From the NCBI GenBank assembly GCA_023474345.1, contig JAMCXS010000019.1, forward strand, positions 1-64,000: a DNA stretch of 64,000 nucleotides, given 5' to 3'. Positions within the stretch are counted from its first letter, which is position 1. Each line of letters opens with the position of its first letter. The position numbers were made by a program, and so were the translations under genes. This document shows, one piece after another, positions 11,092-21,054 of this stretch. The notes under the pieces were generated by a model that had not been told where the DNA came from, did not search any database, and saw nothing but the letters and a program-made list of their open reading frames with translations. The DNA comes from Acidobacteriota bacterium. GTDB lineage: Bacteria; Acidobacteriota; Terriglobia; UBA7540.

Positions 11092-11353
11092 CCTTACTCC
11101 TTCTCTCCGACGGAATTTTCTCAGGCCCCCCCGCCAGCCACGGCGCTTTAGCGGTGGTTACCAAATCACCCCGCGCATTATACACCCGTGCGATGGACGC
11201 CTGGATAATCGGATGTAACCATAATCCTGGCCCGCCGCGGGGAGCGCATAGAGCGCGCCGTCTTGATGATATGTGCGATCAGAAGCGGACAATCAAAATT
11301 CTTTCGCGGCTGCCGGGACATGCGCCTGCGTTGTAGTGTCCGCGATCTCGCGA

Positions 11354-11378
11354 TGCAGGGCGGTTCATGAATTGCCCT
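11354..11378. repeat. diverged relative of the 12964 palindrome (agggcggttcatgaattgccctt) plus similar downstream flank
   Basis: Shares TTCATGAATTGCCC and flank order (cgtgccaacctgacccgtcctttcgggaaaccgc vs cgagctaacccgccatttcagggaatcgcc). Confidence 0.65.
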
Positions 11379-11489
11379 TCCGTGCCAACCTGACCCGTCC
11401 TTTCGGGAAACCGCAGACATCTAAAACCCGGATCTCGGTCAGGGCCGGAGCTTCAGAGCAACTCGGACTTACCTGTCCTTTTGCCTGCG

Positions 11490-12833
11490 TTATTTGACAC
11501 CCGGATTCACGGCTTCGGAGACCGTTGGCTCTCGTTCGGCGGCGGGAGGCATCGGGGGCAAAGGCGCGTGGGGCTCAACTTGGTACCAGTAAACGGTAGA
11601 AGAAAATTGCAAGCTCCTGCCGGGCTGGGAGAAAACTTTCCGGAAGTACGGATCTTCGTGCAGACCGAACCCGATAGCCACGCGGAGCGATTTGTCAAAG
11701 GTGATTGCATCCTGGGTGAAGAAGCGATACGCCGCGGCGCCGTTAAGAAATTTGAAATATCCCGTCAGCGGAAAGAAGTTGGCGGTTTTGGGAAATCCCC
11801 AGCTAAAGCCGAAGGAATCTTCCAGTCCCTGAAACTCCACTGACGCTTTCGTTTCTCCATCAACATAGAATTTTTCGTTTTCATCCACCGGGTACGAGGG
11901 GCCCTCTAGGCTGCGCACCGTGACATTCCAGCCGATGAACTTTCCTTTGCCCCGCGCTTCGAGAGCGACATAGTCCTGTTTGCCCAGCAACAAGGTTTCC
12001 TGCCGCCAACAGGCGTGGAAGTATGCGGCGTCGCGGGGAACCTTTTTTAAGCTCCGCCAGAGCACATAGCTGTAGCAGGGCATGGTTGACCATAGCTTCT
12101 TGCCCGGTTCGAGTGGGCCGTCATATACCAGTTCAATTTTCGCCGAGCGCCGGAACGGCATGGGGAAATACGCATTGTAGCCGCGGCGTTTGTTGACCAG
12201 AGCCGTATTGACCCTATCACGCAGACCATCCGGGTCGCAAAAGAAATCCACGAGCGGAACGTCCACGCTGGGCGAGGTTTCGCCGTCCCAATACATGCGC
12301 AAGCAGACATCACGGTTTAGTTTGAGTGCCTGCGGCAAGGCGAAATGGATCATCGTGATAACGCCTGGACCTTTCAGGTCCGCCACCACGACGGTCTTCG
12401 AAGAAGTGAACTGGACGTTACGCGCGTTCTCGATCCACAGGGCGTTTTCGTCCTGGGTGCGTCCCGGCGTCAGTTTATCCAGACCTTCAAGGCCGGGAGT
12501 TTGTGCGCGGGCAAGGCCGGCGCACAAGGTGAAAAAAAGGCAGAGCAGCGCGACCGTAATTGGAGAGGAGTTGTTTCTCAGCCGAGACTGATGATGACAG
12601 GCGTTCCGGAGTCCTCTCACTGCGGGATAAAATTCGTTGTTCCGTGACGACTGCTGCGGGGCGTAGAACAAGGCTGGCTCCTTTCTCGACTTTTCATCTG
12701 CGTGAGTTTCCGGTCCGTCATCCAAGACGCCCGGATGGCGCAGATATCGTGCCGTCAGCCATCTGTGCGATGTCCGATTACCGCGATATTCAACGCCAAC
12801 TATATACACCCGCGCGCATCGAAGGCAAGGCAA
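11490..12833 (-). CDS. DUF2961 (GH172-like) secreted protein
   Basis: GPGVITMIHFALP, LRMYWDGETSPSVDVPLVDFFCDPDG, YNAYFPMPFRRSAKIELVYDG typical of DUF2961; true start probably internal, just before signal SPITVALLCLFFTLCAGLARAQ. Confidence 0.85.
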   Translation of the reverse strand: MPCLRCARVYIVGVEYRGNRTSHRWLTARYLRHPGVLDDGPETHADEKSRKEPALFYAPQQSSRNNEFYPAVRGLRNACHHQSRLRNNSSPITVALLCLFFTLCAGLARAQTPGLEGLDKLTPGRTQDENALWIENARNVQFTSSKTVVVADLKGPGVITMIHFALPQALKLNRDVCLRMYWDGETSPSVDVPLVDFFCDPDGLRDRVNTALVNKRRGYNAYFPMPFRRSAKIELVYDGPLEPGKKLWSTMPCYSYVLWRSLKKVPRDAAYFHACWRQETLLLGKQDYVALEARGKGKFIGWNVTVRSLEGPSYPVDENEKFYVDGETKASVEFQGLEDSFGFSWGFPKTANFFPLTGYFKFLNGAAAYRFFTQDAITFDKSLRVAIGFGLHEDPYFRKVFSQPGRSLQFSSTVYWYQVEPHAPLPPMPPAAEREPTVSEAVNPGVK

Positions 12834-12963
12834 CAGCTTGGAAATTGGTGATTCTCATCTGCGGCGGGCGGCAGACATCGCAAATTTTGTGACATGCGCG
12901 GTCTGCTGTAGGGGATGTGCTCTCACGGCCCGGTCGTTGTTCCCGTGATTCGGGCGCCGAGAT

Positions 12964-12991
12964 GTAGGGGCAATTCATGAATTGCCCCTAC
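12964..12991. repeat. perfect 28-bp palindrome GTAGGGGCAATTCATGAATTGCCCCTAC
   Basis: Direct reading; sequence equals its own reverse complement. Confidence 0.95.
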
Positions 12992-13159
12992 GAGCTAACC
13001 CGCCATTTCAGGGAATCGCCGACCTTACAAAACGGGGTCAGCGCCGGCCTCGCTCTCTGGTTGCGGAACATGGGGGCGGGCGATATGATCCTAGCTTTGT
13101 AAAATGCAACCCGGGGCAAGCAAATCTAAATCCCCACTACAATTCGCAAAGGATAAATA

Positions 13160-14794
13160 ATGACTAATAAGAATCATGAAGGCATCAGTACCAGCAAGCG
13201 TCAAGCCTTACATAAGATGTTTGGAATTGGGGCGGGACTGGTAACTGCCGACCTCCTGCTTCCCAACGCGAGCCCGGCGGCCGGACTAGGCCTTCCGCAA
13301 ATGCCCGGCGCCACAGTTGATCCCTCAGCCAAGGGCGTCTATAACGTGCGGGCGATGGGAGCTACCGGCGACGGCAAAACGGTCGACACGCCTGCGATCA
13401 ACAAGACAATCGAAGCGGCTGCGCGCGCGGGCGGCGGCACGGTGCTTTTCCCGGCGGGCACTTATTTGTGCTTCTCGATTCACCTTAAGAGCAACGTCGC
13501 TTTGTATCTTGATCGGGGCGCCACGATCCTGGCCGGTGAAACCGGTCAGGGAGGAAACTACGATGCGGCAGAGCCCAATCCCGAGGCGGGCCACTACGAG
13601 GATTACGGCCACCGGCACTGGCACAATGCCTTGCTCTGGGGCGTGGGACTGGAGAACATCTCGATCCTCGGTCCGGGGCTCATCTGGGGCAAAGGCTTGA
13701 CACGCGGCCCGGGCCAGGAGAATCCGGGAGTGGGAGACAAGAGCATCAGCTTGAAGAACTGCCACAACGTAACGATCCGCGATGTCTCCGTTCTACAAGG
13801 CGGGCACTTCTGCATTCTGGCCACCGGCGTAGACAACTTTACGATCGAAAATGTGATATTGGATACGAATCGCGACGGCATCGATATCGACTGCTGTCAT
13901 AACGTGCGGGTCTCGAATATGACAGTGAACTCGCCGTGGGATGATGGAATCTGCCTGAAAAGCTCATATGCGCTCGGCTATCCCCGCTCCACGGAAAATC
14001 TGACCCTCACCAACTGTTTTGTCACCGGTGGCTATGAACTAGGCACAGTGCTCGACGGTACTTTCAAGCATTTTCCTGCTGGCCAGCGTCCTTTTCCGAC
14101 CGGTCGAATCAAGTTCGGGACCGAATCAAATGGCGGCTTCCAGAACATTACCATCTCGAACTCTGTTTTTGACAACTGCCGGGGATTGGCGCTTGAGACA
14201 GTGGATGGCGCGCTGCTTGAAGATGTTTCGATCAGCAACATCACGATGCGCGGCATCTCCGATTTGCCCATCTTCATGCGGCTTGGCAGCCGGATGCGCG
14301 GCCCTGCGGGAAGGCCGATTGGCCAGTTGCGGCGCGTGAGTATCAGCAATATCGTAGCTTCCAACACCAATGGCCGCTACTGTTCCATCCTGAGCGGTAT
14401 CCCCGGCCATGAAATTGAAGATGTAAGGCTAAGCGATATCATCATCCTCAGCCAGGGCGGCGGTACACCGGCAGACGCTGCCATCAAGCCTCCGGAGAAA
14501 GCCAATGGCTATCCCGAACCTACGATGTTCGGTCCCATGCCCGCTTACGGGTTCTACATCCGGCACGTGAAGGGCCTCCAGATGAACAACATCGAGGTGC
14601 GCACGATGAAGGAAGATACCCGGCCCGCATTCATTCTTGACGACGTCGAGCGTGCGGACTTCATCAACATCAAGATGCAACGGGCTCCGGCCGGACGTGC
14701 TTTCAGGCTCGAAAACGTCCAGGACTTCAGCATCTACCTGAGCAGGCCGATTGCTGACACCCACCTTGAAAACGTGAAAGAAAAGAATATCTAA
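13160..14794 (+). CDS. GH28-type polygalacturonase-like / pectate-lyase superfamily protein, secreted
   Basis: YNVRAMGATGDGKTVDTPAINKTIEAAARAGGGTVLFPAGTYL; NREGIDIDCC-like NRDGIDIDCCHNV; parallel beta-helix repeats; N-terminal export signal. Confidence 0.92.
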   Translation: MTNKNHEGISTSKRQALHKMFGIGAGLVTADLLLPNASPAAGLGLPQMPGATVDPSAKGVYNVRAMGATGDGKTVDTPAINKTIEAAARAGGGTVLFPAGTYLCFSIHLKSNVALYLDRGATILAGETGQGGNYDAAEPNPEAGHYEDYGHRHWHNALLWGVGLENISILGPGLIWGKGLTRGPGQENPGVGDKSISLKNCHNVTIRDVSVLQGGHFCILATGVDNFTIENVILDTNRDGIDIDCCHNVRVSNMTVNSPWDDGICLKSSYALGYPRSTENLTLTNCFVTGGYELGTVLDGTFKHFPAGQRPFPTGRIKFGTESNGGFQNITISNSVFDNCRGLALETVDGALLEDVSISNITMRGISDLPIFMRLGSRMRGPAGRPIGQLRRVSISNIVASNTNGRYCSILSGIPGHEIEDVRLSDIIILSQGGGTPADAAIKPPEKANGYPEPTMFGPMPAYGFYIRHVKGLQMNNIEVRTMKEDTRPAFILDDVERADFINIKMQRAPAGRAFRLENVQDFSIYLSRPIADTHLENVKEKNI

Positions 14795-14805
14795 TAGAGC
14801 AATCA

Positions 14806-14847
14806 ATCCGTCCTGCCAATGGCACTCTGCCGGAGGGCAGGACGGAT
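14806..14847 (+). terminator. putative terminator hairpin after GH28 gene
   Basis: Perfect 12-bp arms atccgtcctgcc / ggcaggacggat, followed by ttcattt (weak T-tract). Confidence 0.6.
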
Positions 14848-14870
14848 TTCATTTCAGCGAAACAAAGAAG

Positions 14871-14947
14871 TGGGGTGAGCGACGGGGTTCGAACCCGCGA
14901 CGTCCAGATCCACAGTCTGGCGCTCTACCAGCTGAGCTACGCTCACC
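14871..14947 (-). tRNA. tRNA-His(GTG)
   Basis: Reverse strand ggtgagcgtagctcagctggtagagcgccagactGTGgatctggacgtcgcgggttcgaacccgtcgctcaccCCA; cloverleaf with anticodon GTG, extra 5' G (G-1:C73) and encoded CCA. Confidence 0.96.
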
Positions 14948-15030
14948 ATACGTATCTGCCTGCAGCAAGCGAAGGCCTTCTCATTTTTCTAACATCGACA
15001 GGGCGAAAGTGTCAATGTTAAGCGGCCCTT

Positions 15031-17187
15031 TCAGCTCCTCTCGTGAGAGTGTTCAACCTGCCCAGGTTGTTGGGTTTCCCGTCCGCTTTTCTTGCGCTGG
15101 TCCCGCAAGACTGCCTTACGACTCAGCCGAATCTTGTTGCCGTCAATCGAAATAACCTTTACTAGAAGCTGGTCACCTTCTTTGAGCTCGTCGCGAACGT
15201 CCCTAATTCGGTGCTCGGCAATCTCACTGATATGAAGCAGACCATCCGTACCAGGAAAGATTTCGACAAAAGCTCCGAAGTCAGCCAAACGAACAACCTT
15301 GCCAAGGTACGTCTTCCCAAGTTCGGCCTCTGCCATCATGTCTTTGATAATCTTGAGCGCCTTGCTGGCCGAGGCCTCATCAACGGCAGCCACATTCACG
15401 CGGCCATCGTCCTCGACGTCGATTTTTGCCCCTGTTTGCTCCACGATTCCACGAATAACTTTTCCACCCGGTCCAATCAGTTCACCGATCTTCGCAGGGT
15501 TGATATGGATCGTGTGGATATGCGGGGCGTAAGAAGAAATGCTGGTACGAGCTTCAGGAAGCACTGCCAGCATTTTGCCTAGAACGTGCAACCGCGCGGC
15601 TTTCGCCTGGGAAAGCGCCTCCGCCATGATTTGCGGAGTAACACCGGTTATCTTAATATCCATCTGAAGAGCCGTGATTCCGTCACGTGTGCCCGCAACT
15701 TTAAAGTCCATATCACCGTAATGATCTTCAGCACCGGCAATGTCAGTCAGAATCGCATAACGGTCTCCCTCTTTGACCAGTCCCATGGCAATACCCGCGA
15801 CGGGCGCCTTGATAGGAACTCCAGCGTCCATCAAGGCTAGGCAACCCCCACATACCGTCGCCATGGAAGATGAACCGTTGGATTCGAGAATGTCGGAAAC
15901 AACTCGCACCGTGTAAGGAAAGTCCCCTTCTTCAGGGACTACAGAAGATAGCGCACGTTCAGCGAGAGCGCCGTGGCCAATCTCCCGCCGTCCCGGACCT
16001 CGCAAAAATCCCACCTCACCTACACTGAAAGGAGGAAAATTGTAGTGGAGCATAAAGCGCTTGAAAGATTCGCCTTCCAGCACATCAAGACGCTGCACGT
16101 CTTCGGCTGTTCCGAGCGTAGCTGTTACCAGAGCCTGTGTTTCGCCTCGCGTGAACAGTGCCGAGCCGTGAGTTCTCGGCAGCATACCCACCTCACATGT
16201 AATCGAACGTACTTCATCAAAAGCCCGCCGGTCCGGCCGCTGGCGCTTCAGCAGAACGTCATCCCGGAACAACCGTTCCTCAAGCCGTTCAAAAACTTCG
16301 GCCGCTTTACGACGTGCTTCTTCATCAGATTCAGGGTAACTGGCAATGAGTGTGTCCCGAAGTTCAGTTATCCGTTGCTGGCTTTCAAGCTTGGGATACT
16401 TCGAGGTACCCATTGCATCGTGAAGACTCGCTTCCACTTTCAGCCTCACTTCGTTCTCGAACTCCTTATCACGAGCGGGGCCTTCGAAAACCTGCTTCTT
16501 GAGTCCCAACTTTTCAAACAATTCTTTCTCAGCCGCAATGATCTTCTTAATTTCGCCGTGGGCGTACTGGATGGCATCGTTGACAACCTCTTCGGAAACC
16601 TCGTTGCCCGCTGCTTCCACCATCACGATTGCGTCTTCACTTCCCGCAACGATCATGTTGAGAGCGCTCGCCCGAGTTTCCGAATAGGACGGATTCGTCA
16701 CAAAACTGCCTTCAACCAATCCAACGCGTACAGCGGCGACGGGTACTGGGAACGGAATATCGGAAAGGTAAAGGGCCGCGGCACCCGCCACAAGCCCAAT
16801 TACGTCCGGGTTATTCTCCGTATCCGCCGAGAGAACCATCGCAATCACCTGGGTTTCGTCTTTGTAGCCTTCGGGAAACATAGGTCGAACGGGCCGATCA
16901 ATCAAACGGCTGCTGAGAATCTCTTTTTCTGTGGGACGTCCTTCCCGCTTGAAAAACCCGCCGGGAATTTTACCTGCTGCGTAGTTGTATTCGCGGTAAT
17001 CCACCGTGAGAGGGAAGAAATCTATTCCCTCCCGCGGCTTTGTCGAACATGCTGTCGCTAATACGACCGTGTCTCCGTAGCGGACATAGGCCGAACCCTT
17101 CGCCTGCTTGGCAAGCTTGCCCACTTCAATAGTAAGTGTGTTTCCACCTAATGGAATACTAACTTGTTCCATAACTCGCTCCTTCAC
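15031..17187 (-). CDS. pnp: polyribonucleotide nucleotidyltransferase (PNPase)
   Basis: Two RNase PH domains, KH (IGPGGKVIRGIVEQTGAKIDVEDDG), S1 (GKTYLGKVVRLADFGAFVEIFPGTDGLLHISE). Confidence 0.98.
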   Translation of the reverse strand: MKERVMEQVSIPLGGNTLTIEVGKLAKQAKGSAYVRYGDTVVLATACSTKPREGIDFFPLTVDYREYNYAAGKIPGGFFKREGRPTEKEILSSRLIDRPVRPMFPEGYKDETQVIAMVLSADTENNPDVIGLVAGAAALYLSDIPFPVPVAAVRVGLVEGSFVTNPSYSETRASALNMIVAGSEDAIVMVEAAGNEVSEEVVNDAIQYAHGEIKKIIAAEKELFEKLGLKKQVFEGPARDKEFENEVRLKVEASLHDAMGTSKYPKLESQQRITELRDTLIASYPESDEEARRKAAEVFERLEERLFRDDVLLKRQRPDRRAFDEVRSITCEVGMLPRTHGSALFTRGETQALVTATLGTAEDVQRLDVLEGESFKRFMLHYNFPPFSVGEVGFLRGPGRREIGHGALAERALSSVVPEEGDFPYTVRVVSDILESNGSSSMATVCGGCLALMDAGVPIKAPVAGIAMGLVKEGDRYAILTDIAGAEDHYGDMDFKVAGTRDGITALQMDIKITGVTPQIMAEALSQAKAARLHVLGKMLAVLPEARTSISSYAPHIHTIHINPAKIGELIGPGGKVIRGIVEQTGAKIDVEDDGRVNVAAVDEASASKALKIIKDMMAEAELGKTYLGKVVRLADFGAFVEIFPGTDGLLHISEIAEHRIRDVRDELKEGDQLLVKVISIDGNKIRLSRKAVLRDQRKKSGRETQQPGQVEHSHERS

Positions 17188-17374
17188 AATTTCGTCAGCC
17201 CCTCACTCGAGCCCCTTCGCGCTCTAAAAATAGACCGGGTTTGTGCCCCGCTACCAGTCACTTGCGTCAGGGACCTCAGATAGACCTTGAATTTTTAAGT
17301 AGGGGATCGTGGATCGAGGCAAGCGCCCAAGATCAAGAGTAGCTTTCACTTGGACATGGCCACTTTCAACCTAA

Positions 17375-17410
17375 ACAAAAACGACCCGAGGCACAAAATG
17401 CCGAGGGTCG
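17375..17410 (-). terminator. rho-independent terminator downstream of rpsO
   Basis: Reverse strand cgaccctcggcattttgtgcctcgggtcgTTTTTGT; stem with two internal mismatches followed by T-run. Confidence 0.7.
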
Positions 17411-17467
17411 ATTGAGCCTAAGAGACAGTTTGAACCGGCCTCGCCTGGTTCCTCTTTCACAACCGGT

Positions 17468-17737
17468 TTACTTGCGGATCCCTAACCGCTCGATCACTTG
17501 TTTGTAACGCTCGGTATTGTGGCGCCTTAAGTACTCAAGCAAGCGCTTTCTCTTCCCAACCATGGTCAAAAGCCCGCGTCTTGAGGCGTGATCTTTACGG
17601 TACACACGAAAATGCTCCGTCAGGTAGGAGATGCGCTCTGTCAACAGAGCAATTTGCACCTCCGGCGACCCCGTGTCTGAAGCATGCACTCTGTAAGTTT
17701 CTATTAGTTTTGACCTTGATTCACGGGTTAACGCCAT
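17468..17737 (-). CDS. rpsO: 30S ribosomal protein S15
   Basis: [43 protein letters not shown]...[18 protein letters not shown]; start trimmed from the 127-aa ORF to the 89-aa product. Confidence 0.97.
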   Translation of the reverse strand: MALTRESRSKLIETYRVHASDTGSPEVQIALLTERISYLTEHFRVYRKDHASRRGLLTMVGKRKRLLEYLRRHNTERYKQVIERLGIRK

Positions 17738-18357
17738 CCGCCCATTCTCCTCGTTTCCAACAGATTCTCCCTCTTTTATCGACATGTAGCATAACATTTT
17801 CGCATTATTTTGGCAAAGGAATTGCGCTGCCTGTCGGACTTCGTTTTTCAAGCCTCTAAAGCGAACGTATGCTGCAACTTGTATAGCTTAGACTACCCCA
17901 CTTGCTGGCATCAAGAGAATCTCTTCCATCGCCGTTCGAACAAGCTGCCTCAACACAGCAAAACAGCGTCAGCAAAGTCCTCCGGCTACATCACTCGCCA
18001 GGAGAAATCTCAAGACCAAATTTCATCAAGCACTTGGGTATTCGGTAATCCCGGGCAGAATAGCCATCACGCGCACCCCCCTGATGCCGAAAAGTTGGGG
18101 AAAGCGCGACAACTTGAAATCGAGAGGATGTTGACAACATGCAGGTGCTCGGTATGAGTCAACAAAAGAAGTGCCCCCTCTGTAGTTACCGCTTTCCCCG
18201 AAGCACCGGTCGGCCAGCAGGCAGCGCTTGCCTCATCGTGGAAGGACGCGGGTCATAGATCGACGCGCGAGCGACTCTCCCCATCACATTCTGCAGGGAT
18301 CCGCGAAAAGTGCACTGGAAAGGCTTTTAAGCGACTGGACGTCGGCCACCTCTTCTT

Positions 18358-18966
18358 TCAGCGTTCCCGCGCCAGACGCAAAAACTCGGCTCGCGTCTGC
18401 TCGCAATCCCGAAAGGCTCCCAGCATCGCCGATGTTACGGCGACGGAATTCTGTTTTTCTACGCCGCGCATGATCATGCAGAGGTGCCGGGCTTCGATAA
18501 TGACACCAACACCCTGTGGGCTGATGGCTTCCATGATGGTTTCTGCAATCTGATTGGTCAGGCGCTCCTGAATCTGAAGCCTGCGCGCAAAGACATCCAC
18601 CAGCCGGGGGATTTTACTCAACCCGATTACTTTCTTGGTTGGAATATAGGCTACGTGGCAACGCCCAAAAAACGGAAGCAGGTGGTGCTCGCAAAGGCTG
18701 AAAATTTCGATGTCCTTCACTATGACCATCTCATCGTATGCCACCGAGTAGACTGCGCCGTTCAGAACTTGGTGGATGTCCTGCTTGTACCCACTAGTGA
18801 GAAACCTCAGCGAATCAGCCACGCGTTGCGGTGTTTTGACCAAGCCTTCCCGGCCCGGATCTTCACCAATTTCGCGAAGCACAGAAAGCACCGCTTCCTG
18901 GAAACGGTCGCGCCTCGTTGCGCGTTCCGGTTCGCTTCGTGTGGATGTAGAGTTTGTTTTCATCAT
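18358..18966 (-). CDS. folE: GTP cyclohydrolase I
   Basis: [67 protein letters not shown]. Confidence 0.97.
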   Translation of the reverse strand: MMKTNSTSTRSEPERATRRDRFQEAVLSVLREIGEDPGREGLVKTPQRVADSLRFLTSGYKQDIHQVLNGAVYSVAYDEMVIVKDIEIFSLCEHHLLPFFGRCHVAYIPTKKVIGLSKIPRLVDVFARRLQIQERLTNQIAETIMEAISPQGVGVIIEARHLCMIMRGVEKQNSVAVTSAMLGAFRDCEQTRAEFLRLARER

Positions 18967-19415
18967 TTCTCGCTTATCACCCCTTTTACAGGGTTTGGGG
19001 ACTGCCCCATATATTCAACAAAATTAGAACTTGTCTCCTCGAGTCGCACTTTCTCGAGACGGGCTAACCCGCGTCCATTGAGTTTGTCCCAGAGCAAATT
19101 GAAGATCTCAACACACAGATTCTCGGTGGTGGGCACTCGCCCTTTGAAATTCGCGACATCCAGGTTCAAGTGAGCATGATCGAACCGCTCCAGGATCTCC
19201 TGCTCAACGATCCGGTCCAGTGTCTCCAAGTCGATCAACATCCCGGTAGACGCATCAATGGGGCCGCACACCGTAACCTCAACGGTGTAATTATGCCCGT
19301 GCCCGTAAGGATTGTTGCACTTGCCGTAGAGACGCGCGTTCTCCTCCGTGCTGAGCGCTTCGTTGTGCAGGCGGTGCGCTGCAGAAAATCGGTAGCGGCG
19401 TGTCAGAAAAACCAT
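18963..19415 (-). CDS. 6-pyruvoyl-tetrahydropterin synthase / QueD family, paralogue 2
   Basis: [43 protein letters not shown] motifs. Confidence 0.92.
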   Translation of the reverse strand: MVFLTRRYRFSAAHRLHNEALSTEENARLYGKCNNPYGHGHNYTVEVTVCGPIDASTGMLIDLETLDRIVEQEILERFDHAHLNLDVANFKGRVPTTENLCVEIFNLLWDKLNGRGLARLEKVRLEETSSNFVEYMGQSPNPVKGVISEK

Positions 19416-19822
19416 TATTCCCCGTAATAATCGACGTATAGGTCCTGCGTCTCGTACAGACGTATACGATGCAGTCGGCCGGAAGGAAGTTTTTCTGCAA
19501 GAAGATTCCAGATTTCCACGGCGATATTTTCCGTGGTCGGAATCCTGGTCGCAAATATCGGGACTTCCCGGTTCAGGAATCGGTGGTCCATAACCCGCAG
19601 GACTTCGTTTTCGAGCACGTTTTTCAACTCCTTGAGGTCGAGGACCATGCCGGTGGTTTCATCTATCTCGCCGGCCACGGTAACTTCAAGCGTGTAATTG
19701 TGCCCATGGCCATGAGGGTTGTTGCATTTGCCGAAAATCCGGCGATTTTCCTCGGCGCTCAACTGCGGATTCTGGTAAAAGTGTGAAGCCGAAAACTCAG
19801 CGCGCCGCGTAAGATAAATCAT
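19415..19822 (-). CDS. 6-pyruvoyl-tetrahydropterin synthase / QueD family, paralogue 1
   Basis: FSASHFYQNP, GKCNNPHGHGHNYTLEV, MDHRFLN, PTTENIAVEIW motifs. Confidence 0.92.
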   Translation of the reverse strand: MIYLTRRAEFSASHFYQNPQLSAEENRRIFGKCNNPHGHGHNYTLEVTVAGEIDETTGMVLDLKELKNVLENEVLRVMDHRFLNREVPIFATRIPTTENIAVEIWNLLAEKLPSGRLHRIRLYETQDLYVDYYGE

Positions 19823-21054
19823 CCTGTTCTCCGTCCCTGCCCCGATGCCTGATATTTACGGCCCTTCCAGCGAACTCCGCCCGCCACGCCGTAGGCCCAC
19901 ATCGAATTCAGCAGAAGCAGGCCGTAGAGCCCCGACCCCAGGAATTCGTAGGCCGAAAGCCTGCTATCAAAACCCAGCCGACGCAGTTCCCGGTGATAGT
20001 TCCATTGTCGCAGAATCGCGCTGGCAAAGCATAGCACAGCAGCAATAGGCGTCGTCCGGCCTCCCACACGCGCCGCAGCCAGAGCCGCAAAAGCCACGAA
20101 TGCCAGCGGAAGAAACACACCCAGAATTAATGTTCTGGCCAGTGCTTTTAACATCGGCCATCGCTTCCGCCCGTACAGCAAATAAAGATTCTTGCTCCAG
20201 CCCTGCCACATCTCGCGGAAAGTGCCGTACATGCGCGTCCGGACCCATCGGGCGCCCGGCAGGAAAACAAGCTTCCCGCCCGACGTTTTCACGAGCCGGG
20301 CCAGTTCAACATCGTCCAGGATTTCACCCCGCACCTCTCGGTGCCCACCAACCCTATTGTAAACGCTTCGCCGGACCAGCAGGTATTGTCCGTTCGCGGC
20401 GGCGCGCGGCGATGCCGGATCGGACACTTCTTCAAATGGGAAAAGTTTCGCCAATTGCACGAAGACAAAAGGAATGATCGCCTTTTCCCACCAGGTCGGC
20501 GTCTGCTGGCCCGGGGAAAGCGAAAGCAGATCGGTATTTTCAGCCCTGGCGCGAGAAAGCAGCGCCTCCAGGCTGCCTGGCAGATGTTCTGTATCAGCGT
20601 CGGTAAAGAGCAGCCACTCGCCCTTAGCTGTTGCCGCTCCCGCCGCCGACGCGTGGTTCTTCCCCACCCAACCCTCAGGCAAGTAGTCAAGTCGGATGAC
20701 GCGAAGCAGCGGAATCTCCTGCCCAAGCGTAGCCAGTATCTCACTCGTCCGGTCGTTCGAGTCGTCGTCAACCACGATGATTTCTCGAACTCCTTTTTGG
20801 GTGGCAATCGACCGGACGGCGCGCTCGATATTCTGTTCTTCGTTTCGAGCTGGGACGATTACGGATACGCTGCCGGAATCGTTCCCATCCCTTACCAGAT
20901 GCTCTTTTTTGTGATTGAACGCTGCGGTCACGGGTGCAACAAAGCGATTATAATGGAGCTTGGCATCATGAGTAAAATCACGATCGCAAAGTGGGTTGTA
21001 GTTGGGCTCGCTGGGGTGGTTATTCTGTGGCTCGTTTTGCGTCCCCATTCCCAC
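19819..21054 (-). CDS. membrane glycosyltransferase family 2
   Basis: VSVIVPARNEEQNIERAVRSI, IIVVDDDSNDRT, GEWLLFTDADTEHLPGSL, C-terminal TM segments; N-terminus of the ORF overlaps the divergent TlpA gene, so the start is uncertain. Confidence 0.88.
   Translation of the reverse strand: MGMGTQNEPQNNHPSEPNYNPLCDRDFTHDAKLHYNRFVAPVTAAFNHKKEHLVRDGNDSGSVSVIVPARNEEQNIERAVRSIATQKGVREIIVVDDDSNDRTSEILATLGQEIPLLRVIRLDYLPEGWVGKNHASAAGAATAKGEWLLFTDADTEHLPGSLEALLSRARAENTDLLSLSPGQQTPTWWEKAIIPFVFVQLAKLFPFEEVSDPASPRAAANGQYLLVRRSVYNRVGGHREVRGEILDDVELARLVKTSGGKLVFLPGARWVRTRMYGTFREMWQGWSKNLYLLYGRKRWPMLKALARTLILGVFLPLAFVAFAALAAARVGGRTTPIAAVLCFASAILRQWNYHRELRRLGFDSRLSAYEFLGSGLYGLLLLNSMWAYGVAGGVRWKGRKYQASGQGRRTG

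Noticed and set aside
15973-17061. 362-aa plus-strand ORF
   Set aside because: Entirely antisense to pnp, no domain signature.
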